Of a stretch of 64,000 nt of DNA, positions 7,515 through 15,461 are shown in pieces. How positions within the stretch are numbered: the stretch's first letter is position 1; every line of letters begins with the position of its first letter. The stretch covers positions 62,001 to 126,000 of the forward strand of contig NZ_FNEI01000007.1 of assembly GCF_900099975.1 (NCBI RefSeq). Direction: 5' to 3'. The notes beneath the pieces are model-generated. The model saw only the letters and a program-made list of their open reading frames with translations. It was not told the DNA's origin and searched no databases. This stretch comes from Arthrobacter cupressi. GTDB taxonomy: Bacteria > Actinomycetota > Actinomycetes > Actinomycetales > Micrococcaceae. Both the position numbers and the translations under genes were made by a program.

Positions 7515-8855
7515 TTAGACCGGGAGCCGCTTGCTGTAGTCGAGCGTCAGGACCGAGATGCCCATGATCACGGCGGATGCCACGAAGTAGAGCAGGGCCC
7601 AGGTGTAGCCGCCGGTGGCGCCCACGATGAAGCCGACGGCGATCGGCGTGACCATGCCGGCGATGTTGCCGCTAAGGTTCATCGCGCCGCCAAGGACGCC
7701 GGCGTTGGTGCGGCCGCCGAGCGTTGCGGGAACGGCCCAGAACAGGCCCACCCAGCGCAGGAAGAACAGCACCACGGAGAGCAGGATGACGGCGGTGATC
7801 GGGTCCGGGACCACGGTGACCCCCACCAGGCCGCCGACTACGACGACGCTGGAGATGCCCAGGAGGGTGCGCATGACCTTGTTGGCCGAAGCGCCGGATT
7901 CGCGCCACTTGTCGGCGATGGTGCCGCCCAGGATTTCGCCGATGAAGCCGGCGCCGAAGATCACGAACGTGGACCAGCCGATGGTCTTCAGGTCGAAGTG
8001 CTTGGCCTGGGAGAGGTAGAGCGGGCCCCAGGTGAGCAGTCCGTAGAACACGCCGTTGAAGCCCAGCCAGCCGAAGCACATGGCCCAGAAGGAGCGGAAC
8101 TTCATGTAAGGGAGCAGTCCGCGGCGGGTGGTTGCGCCCTGGGCCGCGGCGGCCTCGTCCTCCGCGCGGTGGGACGCTTCGATGTACTCGGCCTCGGCGT
8201 CGTTTACGGCCTTGTGTTCGCGGGGGTTGTCGCGGACGTACCACCAGATGGCCAGGCCCAGCACCACGGTAAGGATGCCGGCGATGATGAAGGCCATGCG
8301 CCAGCCGCCGGCGGCGGCAATGAGCCAGGTGATGAGGATGCCTCCCACGCCCGCGCCCAGCGGTGCACCGGCGTCGAGAATGGTGGCGCCGCGGCCGCGC
8401 TCCTTGGAGTGCATCCAGAGCGCGTTGAGCTTGCCGCCGGCTGGCATGACACCGGCCTCGGTGACGCCGATGGCCATGCGGGCGATGAACATGCTCAGGA
8501 AGCCGCCGGCCATGCCGGACGCTGCCGTCGCGGCGCCCCAGCCGACGCAGGAGGCCGTGACCATCTTGCGGGGGCCGAAGCGGTCGATCAGCCAGCCGAC
8601 AGGGACCTGCATGAGGGCGTAGGTCCAGAAGAACGCGGAGAGCAGTAGGCCGACCATCTCGGGCCCGAGGTTGAATTCCTTCTGGATGATGGGCAGCGCC
8701 ACGGAAATGGAGCCGCGGTCGATGTAGTTGACCGCCACCAGCACCAGCAGCAGGAGGAAGAGCCTCCAGCGGACGTTGGTGCGGCGCTTGCCGGCCGGGC
8801 CGCTGGCCTGCGGGCGGGCGGCTTCCGTGGTGGTCGGGGAATTAGGGAGAGACAC
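7515..8855 (-). CDS. MFS transporter, anion:cation symporter (ACS) family
   Basis: A 446-residue permease. The sequence NYIDRGSISVALPIIQKEF, then FFWTYALMQVPVGWLIDRFGPR, is the signature of the ACS group that carries organic anions such as glucarate, galactonate and phthalate. A cytoplasmic loop rich in Glu and Ala separates two sets of six helices. The start is GTG at 8855 with GGAG upstream. It is the first gene of the catabolic region and has its own pair of GGGATCCC operators at 8997-9023, so it is probably co-regulated with the operon starting at 7270. Its substrate is probably the same compound or a carboxylated intermediate of the pathway. Confidence 0.87.
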   Translation of the reverse strand: MSLPNSPTTTEAARPQASGPAGKRRTNVRWRLFLLLLVLVAVNYIDRGSISVALPIIQKEFNLGPEMVGLLLSAFFWTYALMQVPVGWLIDRFGPRKMVTASCVGWGAATAASGMAGGFLSMFIARMAIGVTEAGVMPAGGKLNALWMHSKERGRGATILDAGAPLGAGVGGILITWLIAAAGGWRMAFIIAGILTVVLGLAIWWYVRDNPREHKAVNDAEAEYIEASHRAEDEAAAAQGATTRRGLLPYMKFRSFWAMCFGWLGFNGVFYGLLTWGPLYLSQAKHFDLKTIGWSTFVIFGAGFIGEILGGTIADKWRESGASANKVMRTLLGISSVVVVGGLVGVTVVPDPITAVILLSVVLFFLRWVGLFWAVPATLGGRTNAGVLGGAMNLSGNIAGMVTPIAVGFIVGATGGYTWALLYFVASAVIMGISVLTLDYSKRLPV

Positions 8856-8996
8856 GCTTCTCCTTAGTTTTCGGGGGCTGGAAGGCGGAGGAGTTCCTTG
8901 GGGGATTCATGTTCGGGTGGACGGGGCCGGGCGCCGGAGGTTCGGCGGCGTCCGGGAGGCCTGGCCGTTTGAGGGATCCGTAACATGACTGCCACA

Positions 8997-9023
8997 TTTG
9001 GGATCCCGGTTTGGGATCCCAAA
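8997..9023. promoter_or_regulatory. double GGGATCCC operator upstream of the ACS transporter
   Basis: Two copies lie head to tail: TTTGGGATCCCGGT at 8997-9010 (right half degenerate) and TTTGGGATCCCAAA at 9010-9023 (perfect). Their centres are 13 bases apart. A weaker GAGGGATCC match lies at about 8971-8979. The sites match those in front of the MHS transporter gene, tying both transporters to one regulator. Confidence 0.68.
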
Positions 9024-9149
9024 ATCAAAACTAGGTGTGAGCTGCCGCACTGTCAAGGGTTTCCTGTGGGCTGCCTCACGCAACCAAATGTGACCGAACG
9101 CGGCCGCAATCTGCGGTGGTCGCCGCACTTTCTTCCCCGGGAAGGAGCG

Positions 9150-10019
9150 TCACGCCGGTCCGCTGCGCCGGTGGGCCAGGGTCTCGGCCAGCTCCGCCAG
9201 GCGGTGCGCGCGGGCGGACTCGGCCGGGGTGAATGGCTCGCCCGGGCGCGAAAAGAGCAGCGGGCCGTGCCAGGCGGTGGGGATCTTCAGGGTAGTCCCG
9301 GTGGCCAGGACCGCACCGGAAAGCCCGACGCCGGAACCCGCCCCGGGTGCCTGCGCTTCGGGTCCGGGGGTTACCACCTGCGCTGACAGCAGCTCTGCGA
9401 CAGCCAGCGCCAGTTCGTCCGGGTTGCCGGCCACGCGGGCAGCGATGCTCAATGCCTTGGTCTGCCCGTCTGCCATGGCCAGCGCGGTAGTTGGCCAGAC
9501 GTGCGGGTCCCGGCCGCCGCCGTCGGCCAGTGCTTTGAGCAGATCTTGCTCCCCGAGGTGGCCGGGCGCGGAAAGGACGAATTCATCCAGCGCGCCGCCG
9601 TCCATCGGGTGCACGTGAATGCTCAGGATGTTGGTGTCCAGGCGGGCCAGTTCCTGGGTGAGCTTCTGCAGGGCGCCGGGCTGGTCCCGCACGATGGTGC
9701 GGGCGCGCCAGAGTGCCGGCGCCGAGTGGAGCCTGCGGCGGTGGCGGAGGGCCGGGGCGTGCAGCCAGCCGCGCAGCACCCGCGCGGCGGACGGTTCGGC
9801 CACCCAAATCACCAGGGCCGTGGCCGTGACGGTCAGCAGCAGCACCTTCGCCAGGTAGGGCAGATGGGTTTCCACCACCAGTGCATGGACCAGCAGTTCG
9901 ATGGGAAGCATGGCTGCGATCTGGGCCACCGTGACCCGGGCCTTGGGGGCTTCGGGCATGCGGCCGCAGACCTCGCAGGAGAGCTCTGAGGCGGAGTGCG
10001 ATTGCTGCTTGGCGTTCAT
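9150..10019 (-). CDS. membrane-anchored ACT-domain protein
   Basis: A 289-residue protein of unknown role. The N-terminus holds a CEVCG pair, followed by two membrane helices (about residues 30-75: VAQIAAMLPIELLVHALVV and LAKVLLLTVTATALVIWV). From about residue 105 an ACT-like domain follows (RTIVRDQPGALQKLTQELARLDTNILSIHVHP). The C-terminal third has no motif I recognise. ACT domains bind amino acids or other small ligands and usually control metabolic enzymes. A membrane-anchored copy without an enzyme domain would be a sensor or regulator. The gene stands alone, divergent from nothing obvious, and is followed by mscL on the same strand. Confidence 0.7.
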   Translation of the reverse strand: MNAKQQSHSASELSCEVCGRMPEAPKARVTVAQIAAMLPIELLVHALVVETHLPYLAKVLLLTVTATALVIWVAEPSAARVLRGWLHAPALRHRRRLHSAPALWRARTIVRDQPGALQKLTQELARLDTNILSIHVHPMDGGALDEFVLSAPGHLGEQDLLKALADGGGRDPHVWPTTALAMADGQTKALSIAARVAGNPDELALAVAELLSAQVVTPGPEAQAPGAGSGVGLSGAVLATGTTLKIPTAWHGPLLFSRPGEPFTPAESARAHRLAELAETLAHRRSGPA

Positions 10020-10106
10020 GCCCCCATGTTCCCCGGCCGGTGTTTCGCCGCCGTTGCTGCCGGGTCACGAATGTGGGGCTAAAGAATGTCCCTGCAGGAA
10101 CAAGTG

Positions 10107-10550
10107 CTAGTGCGTCAGGTCCTTGTCCCGGGAGGCGCGGTTCGCCGCGGCCAGCTCGCCAAGGAAGTCGCGGATTTCGACCAGCAGTTCAGTATCGGTG
10201 GGCTCGGGTGCGGCTTCCTCTTCATCCGTTCCGCCGCGCCGGTTCTTGACCATCGCGTTGAACTTGTTCATGGGCGCCACGAAGATGAAGTACACCACGC
10301 CGGCGGTGATCAGGAAGGTCACGAAGGCCGTGATGACGGCCCCGAAGTCCACGAAGGTGGCGGGGTTGTCCGGCCAGATCCGGAAGCCCAGGCCGCCCGC
10401 GTCCACGCCGCCGGCCGCGGCGATGACCGGGTTGACGATGTTCTTGGTGAATGCCGAGACGAGCGCGGTGAAGGCGGTGCCGACCACCACGGCGATGGCC
10501 AGTTCGATCACGTTGCCGCGCAGGATGAAGTCCTTGAATCCCTTGAGCAT
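10107..10550 (-). CDS. mscL: large-conductance mechanosensitive channel MscL
   Basis: A 147-residue channel protein that opens under membrane tension to release solutes during hypo-osmotic shock. The family start MLKGFKDFILRGNVIELAIAVVVGTAF covers the N-terminal helix and the pore-lining TM1. TM2 is at about residues 70-95 (AVITAFVTFLITAGVVYFIFV). The cytoplasmic helix ends in an acidic and charged tail (TELLVEIRDFLGEL). The length is normal for actinobacterial MscL. It is probably its own transcription unit. Confidence 0.96.
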   Translation of the reverse strand: MLKGFKDFILRGNVIELAIAVVVGTAFTALVSAFTKNIVNPVIAAAGGVDAGGLGFRIWPDNPATFVDFGAVITAFVTFLITAGVVYFIFVAPMNKFNAMVKNRRGGTDEEEAAPEPTDTELLVEIRDFLGELAAANRASRDKDLTH

Positions 10551-10679
10551 GAAGAGTCCTCCGGTGTTGATGGGTGTTTCCGCGCCGGCGCTGGACTCGG
10601 CTGCTGGATGCGGGCACGACGGCGTGCCGGGGCGCGGTCTGCGGCCTTCGCCGGCTTCCGCGCAAGAGGTACCAAAATA

Positions 10680-11447
10680 TCATTTGGCGCTGATGAACTG
10701 CCTGATCCAGGCGATGGTTTCCGGATGGTCCAGGTGGAGGCCATGCCGGGCGCCCGGCACTTTCACAAGCGTGGACCGGCGGATCCCCCGGTGCAGCAGG
10801 ACGGCGTCGGCCAGCGGGGTGAGGACGTCCTCCGTGCCGTGCAGGATGAGCGTAGGGGCATGGATGGTGCCTAGGGAATCCCAGGCATCGTGCGCGCGGC
10901 TTGCCTGGAAGTGCCGCGCTTTGGCCCACGCCGACGCCTTAGTCCCGAAGAAACTGCGCACCGCGTCGGGATGCTCCCGGGTCCACGCGGGGTCGAAGAA
11001 CAGGGGCGCCATCAGCTCCGGGTCGCCGCTGAGCAGGATTTCGAAGGCGCGGGCGTCTACCTCGGCGCCGGACCGCCGTCCGCCGCTCGTGCCGGCCAGC
11101 ACCAGGGCGCGGACCCGCTCAGGGTGGTCGATGGCGAGCCACTGGGCGATCCGGCCGCCCATCGAATGGCCGTACACATGCGCGGAGCCGACTCCCGCGG
11201 CATCAAGCACGGCAGCCGCGTCCGCGGCCAGCAGCCGTGTGGTGTAGCGTTCCGGGCGGCCCTTGCTGCTGCCTCCCACTCCGCGGTGGTCGTAGCGGAT
11301 CACGCGGAAGTGGCCGGCGAGCGCGTCCGCCGTCGGCCCCCAGCCGGCCATGCCGGTGGTCTGGCCGGCGAGCAGCAGGAGGGGCTCGCCGTCGCCCGCT
11401 TCGCTCCACAGCAGTTCGGCGCCGTCCGGGGCAGGGGCAATCTTCAC
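10680..11447 (-). CDS. alpha/beta hydrolase
   Basis: A 255-residue serine hydrolase of the alpha/beta fold, close to 3-oxoadipate enol-lactonases and related esterases. The oxyanion-side motif YDHRGVGGS, the nucleophile elbow GHSMGG (about residue 95), the acid in GTEDVLTPL and the histidine in ARHGLHLDHPE complete the catalytic triad. Substrate is unknown, since no other catabolic gene adjoins it. It ends 130 bases from mscL on the same strand. Its start is an ATG at 11447. Confidence 0.8.
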   Translation of the reverse strand: MKIAPAPDGAELLWSEAGDGEPLLLLAGQTTGMAGWGPTADALAGHFRVIRYDHRGVGGSSKGRPERYTTRLLAADAAAVLDAAGVGSAHVYGHSMGGRIAQWLAIDHPERVRALVLAGTSGGRRSGAEVDARAFEILLSGDPELMAPLFFDPAWTREHPDAVRSFFGTKASAWAKARHFQASRAHDAWDSLGTIHAPTLILHGTEDVLTPLADAVLLHRGIRRSTLVKVPGARHGLHLDHPETIAWIRQFISAK

Positions 11448-11488
11448 CCGGACACTCTAGCCCCGGCGGTACCGGACCCGCCGTGGCG

Positions 11489-11522
11489 CAGCACACGCCC
11501 TTGAACAGCACACGCCCTTGAA
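11489..11522. repeat. 17-bp tandem duplication in an intergenic region
   Basis: The unit CAGCACACGCCCTTGAA occurs twice in direct succession (11489-11505 and 11506-11522). It lies between the divergent hydrolase (minus) and VOC protein (plus) genes, 31 bases upstream of the latter's ATG, and may affect its promoter. Confidence 0.7.
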
Positions 11523-11552
11523 CTGGCGGGAAAGCGCTCCTAGGGTCGGGGC

Positions 11553-11939
11553 ATGCTGATGGTTGGTTCCATCGTCATCCGCGTGGACGACCTCGCGTCC
11601 CAGATCAGCTTCTGGACGGGCGCCCTGGACTACGTTCTGCGTGAGCCCCCGGAGGACGACTTCGCGCTGCTGCAGCCGCGCACCGGGCAGGGACCGAACG
11701 TCTCGCTCGACGCCGTTCCCTCCATGCGCGTGCTGCCTCCCCGGATCCACCTGGACCTGTACGCCGAGGACCAGGCCGCGGAGGTCCGGCGCCTAAAGGA
11801 CCTGGGTGCGCGCGAGGTCCAGTGGAGCCGCAAACCTGCGGATGCCGACTACGTGATCATGGAAGACCCCGAAGGCAACCGCTTCTGCGTGGTGGACGCC
11901 GCGGGCTGGCCGGGCTGGGCGGGAATCCAAGCCACTTGA
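11553..11939 (+). CDS. VOC-family (glyoxalase/bleomycin-resistance fold) protein
   Basis: A 128-residue single-domain protein of the vicinal oxygen chelate fold. It shows the usual paired beta-alpha-beta units: GSIVIRVDDLASQISFWTGALDYVL at the N-terminus and IHLDLYAEDQAAEVRRLKDLGA in the second half, ending in MEDPEGNRFCVVD. The reaction cannot be deduced, because VOC proteins include lyases, dioxygenases and antibiotic-binding proteins. It is preceded by the 17-bp tandem duplication and followed by phzF-like DNA on the same strand. Confidence 0.8.
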   Translation: MLMVGSIVIRVDDLASQISFWTGALDYVLREPPEDDFALLQPRTGQGPNVSLDAVPSMRVLPPRIHLDLYAEDQAAEVRRLKDLGAREVQWSRKPADADYVIMEDPEGNRFCVVDAAGWPGWAGIQAT

Positions 11940-12017
11940 TCGAACTGGCTATGTTTTTCCAGTCCACTTGGCGGCTACGGTGAACGCTGAACCCGGTCAT
12001 GCACAGGAGGAAGCACC

Positions 12018-12905
12018 ATGGTCAGCTACGAATTCTCACAGGTGGACGTTTTCGCGCCCGGTCCCAAGGCGGGCAACCCGGTGGCGGTGGTCCACGACGC
12101 CGACGGGCTCAGCAGCGAACAGATGCAGGCATTCGCCAACTGGACGAACCTTTCGGAAACAACGTTCCTGCTCAAGCCCGACCACCCCGACGCCGACTAC
12201 AAGCTGCGGATCTTCACCCCGCGCGCCGAGCTGCCCTTTGCCGGGCACCCCACGCTCGGCTCGGCGCACGCCTGGCTGGAAAACGGCGGTGTTGCCCGCG
12301 GGGACCACCTGGTCCAGGAATGCGGGGCCGGCCTGGTGCCGCTGCGCCGCGTGGGAGCGGACCTTTCCTTCCAGGCCCCTCCACTGGTGCGGTCCGGTGA
12401 GCTTGAGCCGGAGGTCCTCGCCAAGGCGGTGGCGGCCCTGCGCATCGACCCCGAGCAGGTGCTCGGCAGCAACTGGATCGACAACGGCCCCGGCTGGCTC
12501 GGCATCCGCCTGCGCTCGGCCCGCGAAGTGCTGGAGGTGCGTCCCGATTACGCCGGGATGGGCGAACTCGCGGTCGCCGTCATCGGCGCCCATGACGCCC
12601 CCGACGGCGAAACCCCCGACGGCGGTGTTGTTGCTGGCGGCGACGGGGCCGGAGATGCTCCCGCAGACTTCGAGGTCCGCGCCTTTGTTCCGGGCCTGGA
12701 CGTGAACGAAGACCCCGTGACCGGCAGCGCCAACGCAGGCCTGGCGCAGTGGCTCCTCGCCGAGGGAGTCACCGACGGGAACTACACGGCGCGGCAGGGA
12801 ACGGCCCTCGGCCGCGGCGGGATCATCGAGGTCAGCAACGAGTCCGGATCCATCTGGGTGGGCGGGCGCAGCCGCAGCGTCATCAAGGGCAGCGTCAGCC
12901 TCTAG
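12018..12905 (+). CDS. PhzF-family isomerase-like protein
   Basis: A 295-residue protein of the PhzF/diaminopimelate epimerase fold. The N-terminus (QVDVFAPGPKAGNPVAVV), the catalytic glutamate in NLSETTFLL (about residue 47) and FTPRAELPFAGHPTLGSA are all conserved, as is the second-half NEDPVTGSANAGLAQWL. Family members isomerise small acids by proton shuttling; true phenazine synthesis is unlikely as no other phz genes are near. AGGAGG lies just upstream of the ATG. It precedes the DapA-like gene on the same strand by 48 bases and may share its message. Confidence 0.87.
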   Translation: MVSYEFSQVDVFAPGPKAGNPVAVVHDADGLSSEQMQAFANWTNLSETTFLLKPDHPDADYKLRIFTPRAELPFAGHPTLGSAHAWLENGGVARGDHLVQECGAGLVPLRRVGADLSFQAPPLVRSGELEPEVLAKAVAALRIDPEQVLGSNWIDNGPGWLGIRLRSAREVLEVRPDYAGMGELAVAVIGAHDAPDGETPDGGVVAGGDGAGDAPADFEVRAFVPGLDVNEDPVTGSANAGLAQWLLAEGVTDGNYTARQGTALGRGGIIEVSNESGSIWVGGRSRSVIKGSVSL

Positions 12906-12953
12906 CCCGGGTTGCTAGTCTCGATTCATGTACTTGGGCGGGAGGAGGGAGCC

Positions 12954-13880
12954 ATGACCTTGTTCACCGGGTTGAGCGCGTTCCCCCTCACTCCGCTTGC
13001 CGGTGACGCCGTGGACGGGGCCGCGTTCATCCGGCTGGTTGAACGGCTCGCCGCCGCGCAGGTGGACTCCATTACCGCGCTCGGTTCCACCGGCTCCTAT
13101 GCGTACCTCGGCTTCGAGGAACGACGCCGGGTGGCCCGGCTCGCCGTCGAGCACGCCGGGGACACACCCGTGTTCGTCGGGGTCGGGGCGCTGCGGACGT
13201 CCCAGGTGCTGGCCAACGCAGAGGAGGCCGAACGCGCCGGGGCGTCCGGGATCCTGCTGGCCCCGATGACGTACCAGCCCCTCACCGACGATGACGTGTT
13301 CGAACTTTTCCGCACCGTCACCACAGGTACCTCCCTGCCCGTCATCGTCTACGACAACCCCGCAACCACGCACTTCACCTTCAGCGGCGAGCTCTACGGG
13401 CGCATCGCGGAACTGCCCGGTATCGCCTCGATCAAGATCCCCCCGGTGCCCGACGATCCGCAGCAGGCGCGGGCCAGGGTGCAGGAAATTCGCAATCGCA
13501 TTCCTTCCCACGTGACCATCGGGGTGTCCGGCGACGCGAAGGCGGCGGCCGGCCTGGCCGCGGGCTGCGACGCCTGGTACTCGGTGATCGGCGGCACGCT
13601 GCCGGAACCGGCTCTGCGGATCACCCGGGCCGCGCAGGTCGGGCGTTTCGGGGAGGCGGCCGCCGAGTCGGAGCGGCTTGCGCCCCTGTGGCAGCTGTTC
13701 GCCGACTTCGGCGGCAGCCTCAGGGTTGTCGCGGCCATCGCGGAACAATTGGGCCTTGCACCTGAAGCATGCCTGCCGCTGCCGATCCAGGGGTTGACCG
13801 CGGAGCAGCGGGCCCGTGTGGCGGAGGTTGTCGAGGAGCTCGGGCTCGGGAGTCCTGGCATCGGGCATCGGGGCCCGTGA
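12954..13880 (+). CDS. DapA/NanA-family aldolase
   Basis: A 308-residue class I aldolase of the dihydrodipicolinate synthase superfamily. The GSTGSYAYL loop, the tyrosine in VIVYDNPATT (about Y133) and the Schiff-base lysine in ASIKIPP (K161) are in place. True DapA normally has GTTGE and sits with lysine genes, so this is more likely a keto-acid aldolase or dehydratase acting on sugars or amino-acid derivatives. The ATG at 12954 was chosen because GGAGGG lies directly upstream. It follows the phzF-like gene by 48 bases. Confidence 0.83.
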   Translation: MTLFTGLSAFPLTPLAGDAVDGAAFIRLVERLAAAQVDSITALGSTGSYAYLGFEERRRVARLAVEHAGDTPVFVGVGALRTSQVLANAEEAERAGASGILLAPMTYQPLTDDDVFELFRTVTTGTSLPVIVYDNPATTHFTFSGELYGRIAELPGIASIKIPPVPDDPQQARARVQEIRNRIPSHVTIGVSGDAKAAAGLAAGCDAWYSVIGGTLPEPALRITRAAQVGRFGEAAAESERLAPLWQLFADFGGSLRVVAAIAEQLGLAPEACLPLPIQGLTAEQRARVAEVVEELGLGSPGIGHRGP

Positions 13881-13967
13881 TGGACGCGACCCCTGCGGAG
13901 CGAGCGCACGCCGGGTTCCACGGGGTATTTTTGGAGCAGGAATCCACCACCATGAAGGAGTGCCAGC

Positions 13968-14399
13968 ATGCCGGACATCGTTGTCGTCGGAGTTGATGGA
14001 AGCGAAACCGCCACAAAGGCAGCGGAGACCGCCAGGAACCTTGCCGCGGCCCTTGGCGCGAAGCTGCATGTGGTTACTGCCTTCGAAGGCGACCGGGTGT
14101 CGCTGCATGGCGCCGGGAGCGAACGGGCCATCGTCTTCGGCGACCCCGGCCGCGAGGCCAAGGCGACGGCCAGCAAGGTTGCGGCCGGCCTGGACCAGGA
14201 AGGCGTCGAGATAGAGGCCTTCTCCGCCGTCGGCAACCCCGCCCAGGCCCTGATCGCCCACGCGGAAAACCACAATGCCAGCGTGATCGTGGTGGGGAAC
14301 CGGCGGATGAAGGGCCTGGCCCGGGTACTGGGCAGCGTGGCCAACACCGTCGCCCACAAGGCCCCCTGCGACGTCTACATCGCCGACACCGTCGAGTAA
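13968..14399 (+). CDS. universal stress protein (UspA family)
   Basis: A 143-residue single USP domain. VVGVDGSETATKAAE forms the first strand and helix, and the ATP-binding glycines are in VVGNRRMKGLARVLGSVANTV. It is a close paralogue of the protein encoded at 61953-62384, sharing the NRRM.GL.R.LGSVANTVAH motif. AAGGAG lies before the start. Such proteins usually respond to starvation or redox stress. It stands alone. Confidence 0.9.
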   Translation: MPDIVVVGVDGSETATKAAETARNLAAALGAKLHVVTAFEGDRVSLHGAGSERAIVFGDPGREAKATASKVAAGLDQEGVEIEAFSAVGNPAQALIAHAENHNASVIVVGNRRMKGLARVLGSVANTVAHKAPCDVYIADTVE

Positions 14400-14432
14400 G
14401 GCGCCCAGCCAGCGCCTCCCCGGGCGGGGTGC

Positions 14433-15461
14433 CTACGCCGTAAACGCGAGCTCTTCGGCCTTGACCTCATAGCGCAGGGCCTCGCCGCGGGCCGCCCGGT
14501 AGGCCTCGTCAATGGCGCTTGCGGCCAGGCGTTCCAGTTCGGTGCCGAGGGATCCGGCCACGTGCGGGGTGAGCAGCACGTTGGGGTTCGTGTAGAAGCC
14601 CGCGTCCGCCGGCAGCACCCAGGGGGTGGTGACGTCCAGCACCGCGAACACGTCGCCTTCCTCAAGCCGCCGCAGCAGCGCGTCCTGGTCCACGAGTTCG
14701 CCGCGGGAGGTGTTGATGAAGGTGGCGCCGGGGCGCAGGCGGGCGATCAGTCCGGCGTCGATCATGTTCCGGGTGGCGGGCAGCGACGGCGCGTGCAGTG
14801 ACACGACGTCGGAGCTCGCCACGAGCTCTTCGAGCCCCATCAGTTCCACGCCGAGCGCGGCGGCCTGGTCCGGTGTGACGAACGGGTCGGCGAGGACCAC
14901 TTCCAGTTCGTAGGGCTCGAGCAGGCGGATGACATGCCGGCCGATCTTGGAGGCGCCGATGATTCCCACGCGTTTGCCGTAGTTGCCCAGGTCCGGGAAC
15001 AGCTTTTCGGGGTCGACGGCGGCCCGTGCCCGGTGCAGTTCGCGTCCGATCTGCAGCACCCGCTTGTTCGCCAGCAGGATCATGGCCAGGGTGTACTCTG
15101 CCACCGGGATCGCATTGGCGTCCGCTGCCGTGCTGACCTGAATGCCGCGTTCCCAGCATTCCGCGCCAACATGGTGCTTCAGGGAGCCGGCGGCGTGCAA
15201 CACGTACCGCAGCCGCGGCGCGGCAGCTAGCACGGCGCCGTCGATCATCCGGCAGCCCCATCCGGTAAGCAGCACCTCGGTCTCCTCCAGCAGCCGCCTG
15301 GCCTCCGGGGTGGAGAAGTCGGTGATCGGGTCCGGGCTGAGCAGGCGCAGCGGCTCCGTCACGGTGGCGAGCCGCTGTGGCGGGAAGACCCGGCGCCCGA
15401 CGCCGGGACCCATGGCCAGCGCGACGTTCAGCGGGCGGGCGGTCGCCTCGGCCGGACTCAC
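14433..15461 (-). CDS. D-2-hydroxyacid dehydrogenase
   Basis: A 342-residue NAD(P)-dependent oxidoreductase. The Rossmann motif VGIIGASKIGRHVIRLL replaces the usual GxGxxG third glycine with a lysine. The catalytic set is present: arginine in INTSRGELVDQDAL, glutamate region, and histidine in LLTPHVAGS. The GTG start at 15461 overlaps the TGA of the ABC permease by four bases with GGGAG upstream, so it belongs to the ABC importer operon. Such an enzyme would act on a sugar-derived hydroxy acid or keto acid, in line with an imported carbohydrate. Confidence 0.85.
   Translation of the reverse strand: MSPAEATARPLNVALAMGPGVGRRVFPPQRLATVTEPLRLLSPDPITDFSTPEARRLLEETEVLLTGWGCRMIDGAVLAAAPRLRYVLHAAGSLKHHVGAECWERGIQVSTAADANAIPVAEYTLAMILLANKRVLQIGRELHRARAAVDPEKLFPDLGNYGKRVGIIGASKIGRHVIRLLEPYELEVVLADPFVTPDQAAALGVELMGLEELVASSDVVSLHAPSLPATRNMIDAGLIARLRPGATFINTSRGELVDQDALLRRLEEGDVFAVLDVTTPWVLPADAGFYTNPNVLLTPHVAGSLGTELERLAASAIDEAYRAARGEALRYEVKAEELAFTA

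Noticed and set aside
12018-12905. Phenazine biosynthesis cluster
   Set aside because: Only a PhzF-family gene is present. None of the other phz genes is in the neighbourhood, and PhzF-like proteins are widespread.
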